Source: Sipunculus nudus (Eukaryota > Annelida > Sipuncula > Golfingiida > Sipunculidae). From it: a stretch of 64,000 nt of DNA. Each line of letters starts with the position of its first letter. The first letter of the stretch is position 1. The DNA lies in contig CM049311.1 of assembly GCA_026874595.1 (NCBI GenBank), positions 7,911,676 to 7,975,675 on the forward strand. Direction: 5' to 3'. Made by a program: the position numbers and the translations under genes. The notes below the pieces were generated by a model. That model ran no database searches and was not told where the DNA came from. It saw nothing but the letters and a program-made list of their open reading frames with translations. Below, piece after piece: positions 11,271 through 22,500 of the stretch.

Positions 11271-14200
11271 AGCTCAGCTGACTATAAGTCATCTGAGCTA
11301 TAGTCATGGTCCATTGTCCGTCCATCTGTCTGTCCGTCCGTCCGTCTGTCTGTCCGTCTGGATGTCCGTCCGTAAGACTGGCACGTTTCGACACTGTTGG
11401 ACCTACGAATCTGAATTTCGGCATACAGTTAGATGTCCGCATAATCTCCTACCATGCCAAAAATTGGGTCAATAGGACTTCGTTCCTTTGAGATATTAAG
11501 GAAAAACCTCAATTTTTTATTAGAAATCTATTTTCACACTTTAGGACTGCCTAATATCAAAACCACTCATCTGGTTTTCTTCATATTTACCATTAATATT
11601 CCTCTATATAGTTCCTATGTACATGCCAGATATTAAGTCAGTATTATATAATTTAAAAAAGTTATTGGCCCAAACATAATGCACTTTGTAAAAAAATCAG
11701 GAAGATATTTTGTCACTTAAGACCCAAAGTGTTAAAGGTAGGGACTTTTTTCCAGTAATACAACTTTAATTAATCAAAATTTTTTAAAATATTGGCAAAA
11801 ATATAAAATTGGTACCTTAAATTTTGCCCAACTTTGGCCATGGCACGTTTTTTTCCTGTAAGTACTGTGGATTTAATTTTCACACCATGTATACATAAGG
11901 ATTTAATCTGTTAAAATCTGAAATTTGAAAATAAAAGCTGCAAAATTAGGCTAGTTATTGAATTTTTTTGGAGGCTCTTGTTGTATTCCCTTACATTGTC
12001 AAGCAGTCCACTTTGATGACTGTAGGTCATTCAGTGCACATCTCTATGCTCCCCAGGCTGTTGACATAATTTTAGATGTCCCCAAAATCTCCTACCATAC
12101 CGAAAATTGGGTCATTAGGACTTTGTTCCTTCGAGATATTAAGGAAAAAAACTCCGTTTTCCATAAAAAAAGCCATTGTTACACTTCAAGGCTGCCTAAT
12201 ATCAAAACCACTGATCTGTTTTTTATCGTATTTAGTATTCACATTCTTTTATACATTTTCTATGAACATACCAAAAATTAGGTCAGTATTGAGTATTATT
12301 TTGAAGTTATGGGCCAAAACATAATGCAATTTTTTAAAAAATCAGGAAATATATTTACTCACATGAGAATTGCTGAACCTAGATACCTTTTTTTCAGGAA
12401 TATAACTTTATTTAATCAAAATTCAGTTGTTTACCCAAAATTAGATCTGAATTTTGCAAATTTTTCAAGTTATTAGCATAAATAAAAAACAATACCTTAA
12501 ATTTTGTCCAACTTTGGCACTGTTGATTTAATTTTCCCAGCATATATGCATAAGGATTTAATCTTTTAAAATCTGAACTTTCAAAAGAAATTGATTGGTA
12601 TGAATAGCTTTTATTCATGTTTTCACACACCATGTCAAGTGTTGTTTACATCTAGCCCACCTAGTAGTACAGCCTTCACTTGCATTATGTAACCAACCCC
12701 AGGCAGCTTACCTTGGCCCAGCTTGGCCACTACAAGCAGGCTTCCCCTCGCCCTGCACTCATCCCCCCCCCCAGCTGGTGCATAAACTAGATGAATGTTA
12801 TAATTTTTCTGTATTTTATTTTATTCTTGGACATGCTACATTTTAGATTTTGTATTGAACCACCAGGGTTACAATGATTAAAGTGTACATTTAATTGTGT
12901 CCACAAAGTGGTGTATTGCTGTGAAAGTCTGGATGTTCATGAGATAAGTAATTCCTTACTTCAGAAGAGTAAAAACTTCACCAGGTGAGAAATTGACTAT
13001 TAATTCCAGTAATTAATTAAAACTGGGATAGTAATTAGCACAATGATATTGTTTGTCCCTCATTCAACCAACAGTGTGTATACTTTATTTGAAAAGATGT
13101 TTTATTTTGTCAAATTTACTTTTATTTTATTTTGGTGAATAAAATTAAGCATGTCCTGAAAACTCCAATAAGCAAAACTTTTTAATAGTGATTCAAGGAA
13201 TATTCTTGTAGATGCTATGTTGTGGCATTATTTTCTTTTAAAATCAATTAAAACATTTATGATTTAAAAATAATAAAATATATGTGTATGCATAATATGA
13301 CCCAATGTTTTTTACTCTGTATATATAACGATTGCAACTTTTGCAACAATTCTAATATTTTAACTTATATTTTCAGGTTTTTTAATTAAAAATTTATAAA
13401 CCTGTAAATAAAAAAATGATACAGATAAAAACTTCTTAGTGGAAATAGTGGATCTGCTTAAAAAAATAGGATTATATATAAACTTAAATGCATTATTCTC
13501 TTGAAAGTGAAATAAAGGTATTAGTCCATTCTGTCCACTTGCCTGTCCATCTGTAAATTTTCGTATGCAACACAGTATCTCAAAACTTTTACTGTTTTTC
13601 TTCATGACAGTCTTGTCAGAGTATTAGTTTGCAATCATATATTTAGAAATTTACTATAACCAAGTAGGAGGGCCCCTTTCCTCTTAGCTTTTCATATTCT
13701 TATATAAATGAAAAACATTACAATAGAATATTTCTACATCCACCTTCGTGCTGCCCTCACTTTTCCCTTCTCCGAACCCCATCCCAAAGTCAGCCTCAGT
13801 AAGCAAGAACAAGATGAATCAGATATATTCATACTTTAATATTTTGTACAACTATTCGTCCATAGGTACCTATGTACATGCCAGAAATTATGTCAATATT
13901 GTGTAATATGTAGACATAGTGGGCATCACAATAATGTACCTTGTCAAGACTAAAGAGATATTGTGTCATACAGTCACATATTCATAAATCACTTCATCAG
14001 CATAGTTAATCATAACATCATATCTGTCAAATTGAACGCTTGCAGACTACCATACACTTTAGATCCTTCAACAAATAGCCTTATCATCTACTACTGCTTA
14101 TTACTGCTGTCATTGCATTCATATTTGCTCAAATATATCACAATTTTCAACCCCTCCTAAATAAATAAAAAATAAACCACTTTATTTGACTCTATTAATC

Positions 14201-14379
14201 CATCAGTCAGGTAATTTCATTTATCATTTACTCACATATTACATTACATTCCTTTATAATAGCCCAACATGTACATGATATTCATAAGCTTTATTGACTC
14301 GATATAGTATCACAGTGGAGAAACATTTATAGTCCAATCACGATCAGCTGAGCGCCGTGACCCATGGGTCCCTTGTTTT
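11271..14379 (+). mobile_element. Family-B hairpin-ended element, copy 2
   Basis: It starts with AGCTCAGCTGACT and a (CCGT/CTGT)n tract (about 11319-11372) and ends with CAGCTGAGCGCCGTGACCCA and CCCTTGTTTT. Two core units (near 11390-11950 and 12062-12640) are clearly related to those of copy 1, and a third partial unit remains at about 13850-13915. The stretch 12640-13850 is AT-rich filler without recognised features apart from a run of ten C at 12763-12772. The element is inserted in the third unit of the family-A element, only 20 bp after family-B copy 1. Confidence 0.65.
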
Positions 14380-16451
14380 CTCTATTTTTTAAGATGTGGT
14401 TATCTGTCAACAGGGTACAAATAGTAACAACTGGACCTAGAATCTTCATTCTTGTCATGCAAGTAGGCCCATGAAAAGTGTCTGTGGAAACCTGAAATTA
14501 GGTCTCTGTTTCCCATATCCTTCAAGCTATAGGACTTCGAAGTATCCCTCAGAATAATGGAAAATTTGATACAAAAGCTGAAGTATCTGAACAACTAATG
14601 CAGAGATCACCATGATTCTTTGCATGTATATTGACCATTAAGTGTTTTTATTAGTTTCTGCAGACTGGTGGAGCCACCTGTATTTTTTTTAAGTTTATGC
14701 ATTTTTTCTCTATTTTTGAAATATATATAAATGCAGACACAATCTTGGCCTGTTGGTTAATCTGTTTGATGCTTCAGTTGATTGGGTATATACTACCATT
14801 CAGATGATAAAATTTCCGTTTGCGAATCTCTTCCCAGTCAGCTGAGCGTCATGACCCATGGGTCACTTGTTTGCCATTGCTATTTATGATATAGTGAGCA
14901 AGACTAAGAAGTTTAAGGAGTGGGACATACTGCAGTGGAAGGGCTTTGGTTTGAATTCCTCCAAAGGCCAAAGGAAAACTGGCAAAATCTAAATGGAACC
15001 TGAGAGGTTTCTGACATCTTAAAGGCAGGTTATGCGTGTCAAATTGAAATTGAGAAGGATTCTACCATGTCATTAAAATTATTATTGTACCGTTTTCTAA
15101 CTTCCAATCATGGTTGTTCAACACACATGTGAGTACCACATAACAGCCATGAACTTTCCCTAAAAAAAGACAAAGACTTGAAATTCTGTTTTGCCCTTTG
15201 TAAATTCATGAGGAAAGGTACTGTGTGTGCTTTATCTAATTAAATCATGATACAATATGATATAAGAGAAGTAGATATAGGGAGTTTGCTGAAAATGAGA
15301 CATATTTGATAAAATAATGTTTTATGAAATGCTTGCTAAAGGTAGTTAGCAAAAAATACCAAAGTTACTGACGCCTGTCATCTTGTGTTTTATATCTTTC
15401 TCCATACCAGTACATCTTGTGTTCATGAACAGATATCTTCCAAGCACACATAAAATAGGTGTTAGCCTAGTGTCTTGTTTGTATAAACACTTGTCAGATT
15501 GGGTGTGGCTGTTGTAGCCTACAGCACCCTTATAAAAAAGAGCACACATAAATCAGATGGAAAGAAATGAATTGTTAGAATTTCTCCTGAGAAAGGGTAC
15601 AGCTGCTATTCTGTTTCGAGACATGTGGATGTCTGCAAATTAACACTGTCCCTTCATCAGAGCAGATATGGAATTTTCAATGTCAGTCACATGTAGGACA
15701 TTCCTAAGATTGTTGAACATTTAGTTGAATATATTATCAAGTGTAGATACCAGAGGGATAATTAGTCCAACTTAAACCAAACTAAGCTCTCCCTCTGTAT
15801 TTAGTAGCTGATATCATTAATAAGAAGCACATTATATTTCAGTAGTAATATATTTAAGTATTGTACCAGGAAATACCAATAGTTAACATATATACTAAAG
15901 TAACAATTACAGTTGTGATGTTACTGCATGATTACCAGTTTTACCAAAATGCTGAAATATACCTACTGAATTTTACCCCAAATATGACTCAGTGTATTTT
16001 GATTGAGACAAGTCTGATGAATACATGCATAATATACAGAACATCACAAGGAATGTCATAAAAATCAAGATGATTTTATACAATGAGATGGGGTAACTCG
16101 AGGAATACTATTAAATTATTGGGTACAGGATTGTCATATATGTGAGCAACTGACACGCATAGTTCATCTGACACTTTATATTGATTACATATAGCCCAAA
16201 AATCTGATCATGGATTCACGTGTACAGGTTAAAGATGTGTTTGTGGAGAGGTCCATTAAATCTGCATAAAGAGATAGTAGTCTGGGTATGTGTGGTACTG
16301 GAATGACGATAACCTCATTTCACCATGATATTAGTTCAAATGTCAGTCACGTGAATCTAACAATCATACTTCGCTTATCAGTACAGACATAAGTAACTAT
16401 TTTGAGGTTTTAATAACTTTTTACCAGATTTGTTTATATATTCATCAGGTT

Positions 16452-16856
16452 CTACCGGGCAGTTTTCTGCTTTATTTTCTGAAAACATGAGGGAAGAAGG
16501 TGGTAATGGCCAAAAAGTAGGGTCAGAGGGAAATCAACAACCGTTATTGTTTTGAGCCAAATTTCTGGAGCCAGTGATTTTTTCTCAGATATAAAATCTG
16601 ATCTCAATTTGTTAATTTTCATTTTAGATAAATTTTCAGGTTGCAATACAGGTAAAATTTTCACATGGATGTCTTTTGATATATTTCTTGCTGTATTTTG
16701 CACTTTTTGCTTTCCACATGTTTCATTAATCGTTGACAGGAAGTGCTTAATCCTTAGGTTTGAGGACTTTGAACTTAATTCAGGTATCATAAGAGCTGTA
16801 TAGAAAGCATGATCAATACTGAATAGACTGTGAATTATGAGGGAATGCCAATACAC
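16452..16856 (-). CDS. Unidentified 134-codon open frame, probably not a gene
   Basis: This is the longest uninterrupted minus-strand frame outside repeats. The translation is lysine- and leucine-rich with no recognised domain, signal peptide or clear membrane segment. It has no neighbouring partner exons that I can see. It could be chance, a decayed transposon fragment or a single exon of an unknown gene. I record it only because it is longer than most chance frames in this base composition. Confidence 0.12.
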   Translation of the reverse strand: MYWHSLIIHSLFSIDHAFYTALMIPELSSKSSNLRIKHFLSTINETCGKQKVQNTARNISKDIHVKILPVLQPENLSKMKINKLRSDFISEKKSLAPEIWLKTITVVDFPLTLLFGHYHLLPSCFQKIKQKTAR

Positions 16857-17685
16857 AGCTGCTGCTGATAGTTTGATGGTCTCTTAGAATGTTGGGCCGT
16901 GATTATCATCTACATGTAACATCTCCAATGTATCCTGTTTTCCTGTGCTGGTGCTGTTAGATGGTCCAAGCTCTACTATTTAAGAACACAATCATTTTAA
17001 GAGAACTTAAGTATCAATTTAAATGCATAAGCAGCAGCAACAAAACATGGATTGGTAGCAGAAGTGGGATTTTAAACTAATTGGGAGTAAAAGGTATGAA
17101 ATAATACAAACCTGTAAGGCTTATTCCTTTTAGTGTAGTTTTAAGTATGTTAGGATAGTTTGTTAACAATGCATAGAGTGTGAATGGTTAATTAATTGGC
17201 AGACAATAAACCCAGTTGTTTGCTGTGTGGATGATATGCTGGAAAGTAAAGGATTTACTTTCACATATTTGTTCATTCTGATTTTCTTTCACCATCTACC
17301 TGTATGTTCTCTACCTGAGAAACCCCTTGATATCAAGCACATTTGAGCATATTGGACCCATGCCGGGCCACTGTTTACAACTTGCACTTTTGTGCTAACA
17401 CATTAAGAGAAACTGGAACTGAACTGTAGTCACATTCATTGTCCCAGTCGCAGTGTTCTTTGACCCCTGTGCATGAAAATCAATCGGTATTGATAATCTT
17501 TCCCTTTGAACTTCCTGACATTTTACTGTTGTACATATTTTAAAGACCAGTTTCCTGGCTGACTTGTATCCACTGATGTGCAACTGAATTGCTGTAATTC
17601 CAATGTTGCTTAAACATCAAGGGAACATAGTGGTAGTTGATTCATCAAATTTATTAATTTTACAAACAGAATGTGGAGCATGGGG

Positions 17686-17880
17686 GTGTAATTGTTGGGG
17701 TGCATGATTAGAAATCACAAGGTTATGGGTTCATTTCCTCTTCAGACCCACCTTCTGGTTGAAAATCATGGCCTAAGCTGTTAAATGGTACACACTTTCT
17801 ACCCAGAAGTGAATTAGCACTGGTCATTGATGGCAGGCAAATGCTTACATACATACACTTTGTGGAAGATTCCATTAATA
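17686..17880 (+). repeat. Possible tRNA-derived SINE
   Basis: A weak A-box-like GGGGTGCATGATTAG near 17697 is followed about 30 bases later by a B-box-like GGGTTCATTTCC, the spacing expected of a tRNA-type internal promoter. A related-looking body ends near 17880. No target duplications were identified. Confidence 0.35.
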
Positions 17881-17951
17881 CAAATCTCATAGTATGTATA
17901 TATATATGTGTGTGTGTGTATAAATGATGTACATGTGCATCATGTTTTAAT

Positions 17952-19045
17952 TGTATCCGCCAAAACAGAGTTTTGCAGATACTATGTTTTCAGCCCACCG
18001 GTGTGTCTGGAGAACTCCTCCCTAACCCCTGGGCAGAATTTTACGAAACCCGGGATTATGTTTGGGTCACATGTGAACTGCTGCACCCTGATTTTGTTTT
18101 GACCTCCGACCTTTCCTCTGCGCTCTGTGTCCGTTTGTGGGTCTGTTTCCACACATAAACCCACATATCTCGGGAACCGTTTGACCGATCAGGAAAATCT
18201 TTTTGCACAAATGTAGCCCTTGGAGAGCTTTATAACATACACAAAAAATGGTGGCGCCACCTGCAACCATGTTTGCACAGTGTCCATCTGTTTGTCTGCC
18301 TTGGGTTTAAATCACTCATATCTCTGCAGTGGTTTGACTAATTCACCTGAAATTAAGCATGCGTATACATCCTGGATAGCTTTTCTGATTTTATGACAGG
18401 TGGCGCCACCTACATTCACGTTTATGCAGCAGACATCCAAGCTCATATCTCGGGAACCGTTTGACTGATTGGGCCAAAATTTTGCACATGTATATATCTC
18501 ACATAGCTCTTTATCATACGCAAAACTGGTGGCGCCAACTGCAGCCATTTTTGCACAGCTCCCGTCTATTTGTCTGCCATGGGATAAAATCACTCATATC
18601 TCGGCAGTGGTTTGACATATCTGCCTAAAATTTTGCAGGTTTATACATCCCCGACAGCTCTCTTGATTTTATGACAGGTGGCGCCTGTTTTGCATGTGTA
18701 TAGTTCTCACATAGCTCTTTATCATATGCAAAACTGGTAGCGCCACCTGCAACCATTTTTGCACAGCGTCCATCTGTATGTCTGCCAAGGGCAAAAATCA
18801 TTCATATACATGTAGTGGTTTGACTTGTCTGCCTTAAATTTTGCATATGTATACAACTTGGACAGCTTTCTGGATTTTGTGGTAGGTGGCGCAACCTACA
18901 TACACAATTTGGCTGCAGACATCCATGCTAACATGCAACACTTCACTCTATTTCCCCTTGCCACTCAATCCATGCCTCACTTCACCCTTTCCACTCTGAT
19001 TTAGGTGGATACACATAGTCGCTTGTCGACTACCTGTATTCTAGT
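17952..19045 (+). mobile_element. Helentron-like element with 280-bp repeat core, copy 2 (diverged)
   Basis: It has the same ends as the copy at 8205-9668: TTGTATCCGCCAAAAC with its hairpin partner at the left, and GGTGGATACA, the GTAGTCG/CGACTAC hairpin and CTGTATTCTAGT at the right. The core holds about two and a half repeat units that are more diverged and partly deleted, for example at 18680-18700. It is about 1.1 kb and ends roughly 330 bp before the first coding exon of MYO6, so it may lie in the 5' regulatory region or in the intron that interrupts the 5' UTR. Confidence 0.7.
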
Positions 19046-19377
19046 TGCTCACCATATCAATTGAAGACAATAATGCATGGAAACAGAGACATACCATGGC
19101 CTGGAAAATGTTGGGTCTTCAGGGCTTAAATGAAATCTCATAGAAGTGAGGCTGTAAATTATTGGAGGACACTCATCTTGTTAGCAATGCAGCATCAGTT
19201 ATACATGATATTTGATTAGCATTACATAATAAACTGTTAAGTACAGCAAGGTTTATTTATGAATTCTCAAACACAGAGACCTTTCTGTGCTGTTGTGCTA
19301 GATGCTGTAATATACAGCAGCACATCTTCAGCTTGTAATTAATAATTATAAATATTGATTTTTTCGTTACTTTGCAG

Positions 19378-19527
19378 GAGGCAGACAGTGGGTGAACACA
19401 GGGCGTAATCATGGATGACCAGAAAAAGGTCTGGGTGCCCCATCCATTTGAAGGGTTCAAGCTCGGTAAAATTGTCGACATCGGGGCTGATACCATCACT
19501 GTAGAACCATTTGACACACCAGGAAAG
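19378..19527 (+). CDS. MYO6: MYO6 exon 1 (5' UTR end, residues 1-39)
   Basis: A strong pyrimidine-rich acceptor ends at 19377, so the 5' UTR is spliced and at least one untranslated exon lies further upstream. Translation starts at 19411 in the context GTAATCATGG. The protein begins [16 protein letters not shown] and continues with a VDIG motif, matching the myosin VI SH3-like start. Donor GTATGT at 19528, phase 0. Confidence 0.93.
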
Positions 19528-22500
19528 GTATGTCTATATCATCAGGTTTCTCATATCTTTAATTTTATGTTTCATGAACTCTGTGGTTCTATGACATGCT
19601 GTGAACGGCTTTTGCTCAGATTTTGTTTCAAATTCATGATATTCGCAAAAGGGAAATTATTTTTATGAGTTTTTTACATTTTCCATCTGTAATAAACAGG
19701 AATGGATTGATGTTCCCCAGGTACTTCTAAATTGTAAAAATTTTTCCAAATATATTAAATAATTTCCATTGTAAAGGATATACTCTGTGCATTTTACAGT
19801 ATCGATGATAGAACCTTAGTCAAACACTGAAAAAGTGGAAAATAGCAAAATTTTAACCTTGCAATATGGGCCCAACCACAGTATACACAAAGCATTGTTT
19901 GCTTAAGCACAGAGGTAATCTAACAATGATTGGCTGGCTTTTCCAGATGATTGAGTCATCTGACTTAATTACAAAATCTCTACTGCTGTGTTCATGAGAA
20001 TGTGATTAATTATCCACAGGACACTCAGGTCCCTTGTTATATATAATTTATATTTAATGATAAAATGCAGTTTCTTAAAAAAAAGTTTGATTTGACAAGG
20101 CATCCTTGATTTGAAGCTGCAAAATACCTCGATGTAAATGGTGGAATCTTGTCTTAATGTCTGAGACTAGCACCAATGTGCTATTGACAGGTTATGACTT
20201 AGGGGTTATTCCTAGCTCTTAGTAATGCATGTTAATCCTTAAATCCTGGAGGTATAAAAACCAACCTATCATTCTTGTTGTATTGTTGCCTTTATCCTCA
20301 TTGGATAGACATTGTCACCAATAGGGTATACATAGGCCTTTCCTTAATTTTAACAAAATTCTTAGAAATTGCCAACAACAGGCAACACATGGGCATATTC
20401 TTTAAAAAAAATAAATGTTTCCATCTTTAACAGAACTAAAAAATAAGTTAAGTTGTTGGTAACTCAAGATAGCTAATAGCTTTAAATACTGTCAGTCACA
20501 GAAACCACGATGCGGGTCAGGGGCTCATTTCTCCATGAGAGAAAAGCTGCCGGGCAGAAAATAATATCCACAAGGTTGTGTTTGTAAGGGCTGTGTAAAG
20601 GCCATGTGATTCACTTTTCCAAGACTTTGTGAACATGAACAACCAGGAAGAGCTGATAGCTAATAGCTTTAAATACTGTCAGTCACAGAAACCACGATGC
20701 GGGTCACGGGCTCAGTTCTCCATGAGAGAAAAGCTGCTGGGCAGGAAATAATGTCCGCAAGGTTGTGTTTGTAAGGGCTGTGTAAAGGGCATGTGATTCA
20801 CTGAGTGTAACTTAATGCAAGCGTGTGCACACAATGTCTACCATGGCAGTGTGCGTAAGGTAGGGGGTGCCACGCTCCGCTGAGCATGTATAGCCATGGC
20901 GATGCAGGAATGTCTGTTAACCAGTGCCACTACTTTCAGCTCAGCTGCTTGGAGAATTCATGCCCCATGTCCATCACGGGTTGGGTTCTTGGGTACCCTG
21001 TAGCATTTTTAGAAACTGCATTGATTTAATTTTTGCCAGTGCCTGTTAATTCAGTTTTATGGTGGTCGCATGTGTAGTTCGAATTATTCATTCAGAAACC
21101 TTAGAACCATTGAGGAAGTGTTGACAACTACCATTCTGCATCTACCTTGAATAAATCAGATCAGACTTAACAGGCCTTCCTTAAATTCATCCAAGCATTT
21201 GCTTGTTATTTAAATCAGATGTAGCCAAGTAGATATAATTTTACATGAACGGGAGTCATAACAATTGAGATTTATTGTGATCTAGTGATATTAATAACAT
21301 TTACCACTTACAAAGTGCTGCCATGAATGAACATGCCCAGGAGCTAACTCTCTTTTTGCTAAGCACTTCTGGAAATTTCCATATTTAAACCAGGAACACA
21401 AAATAACAGAGTTGCCTATACATTTATAAAATATCATAACAGCTAGTCCAGTTGGTAATATTTTCCTTGTGAAATCAGGAGAGAAGTTCCAATTGATACA
21501 TACCATACTTCTTGTGACTCAAATAAGTGTGAGAATTTTCTCGAAGTATTAAGGAATGTCCTTGAAAATATTTGAGCCCACAGCCACTCATTGCTGGTAA
21601 TTAATTTTACATGATCTGATAATGATTGCATTTTTTGTGGGAACCACACAAGCATTTATTTGATACCCCATTAAAAAGAATGATCTGATATTTAGTTAAT
21701 GTCCATGTGGGCCACCCTTTATACATTAAAATATTTAATATACATTTATACATTAAAAGTAAAATGTGTACAAACCCATGCATGAGAATAATGTTTTTCT
21801 AACATGTTTCTAAAAACAGGATTTTTCTATAAAATTAAAACATAGGATCATCCAGAAAATGTTCTACCTTGCCAAACCCTTATGTCCAGTAAAAAAATGA
21901 TATAAAATTAACATTACTAATGCAAAACATAGCCATTGAACTGCAGAGTTAAGTGCTTCATGTATAACAGAGTTGAATAGTCTACTGCTATACTTGTATG
22001 TACATTAATTAATTAAGTAGATTCCTCCCTGTGCATGAAGATAGACTTGCCACACTCAGTACAAACAGTACAAAGCAATTTCCTTTAGGATTTGCTAAAC
22101 ACACATTTGAGTATGAAAAGTTAATTATCTTACATTTTAAATCAAAGTTAATGTAAATACATTCATTTGAGCACTTTGCCTGTTTTGCAAAGCATCCATG
22201 ATTTTGGCATATGTTAATATGAAATGCAACAAGCTGAATCCCATGTTCAAAAGATGCTCAATCTTAAAAAAATGAAGAATGAAAAAGAAATGAAATTTAT
22301 ATGTCCTTTGTTGTTATCAAAAATTTAGTAACATGGTTGATTTAAAAAAATTCAGTTTGGATGAACAGATGCTATAAGTTTACTTACAAGATATAGTTAA
22401 TGGCAGAATAAGAATATGAATAAAGTCTTTATAGTAGAGTTATCAATTATGATCACAATCTGCCCTTTTCTGCTAATCATGTATTTTTAAAATAAAGTAG

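Larger units (their letters stand above)
6422..14872 (+). mobile_element. Family-A hairpin-ended element, interrupted by two family-B insertions
   Basis: The 5' end starts in a T run with AGCTCAGCTGACT, a spacer and AGTCATCTGAGCT, a near-perfect hairpin. The 3' end carries AGTCAGCTGAGCG, the inverted copy of the start at 12 of 13 positions, then the palindrome TGACCCATGGGTCA and CTTGTTT. After the 5' hairpin come a (CCGT/CTGT)n tract (about 6469-6512) and tandem units of about 337 bp beginning near 6515, 6852 and, after the interruption, 14408. Removing 7130-11250 and 11271-14379 restores an element of about 1.2 kb with three units. There is no coding capacity, so it is non-autonomous. Subterminal inverted repeats, hairpins at both ends, T-rich insertion sites and a tandem core resemble Helentron-associated (HINE) elements; that class is an inference. 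Confidence 0.7.
14873..17951. other. Intergenic DNA, no gene recognised
   Basis: AT-rich sequence between two mobile-element clusters. A SINE-like B box (GGTTTGAATTCC near 14952) and another (GGGTTCATTTCC near 17728) are present. The longest open frame is a 134-codon minus-strand frame at 16452-16856 with no recognised domain. Confidence 0.5.

Noticed and set aside
16452-16856. 134-codon minus-strand frame as a confident gene
   Set aside because: No domain, partner exon or regulatory context; kept only as a low-confidence entry.
17686-17880. Functional tRNA gene
   Set aside because: Only A- and B-box-like motifs are present; no cloverleaf or acceptor stem can be folded by eye.
20938-20955. 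CAGCTCAGCTGC as another family-A/B 5' end
   Set aside because: It lacks the hairpin partner and the tetramer tract, so probably a chance match.
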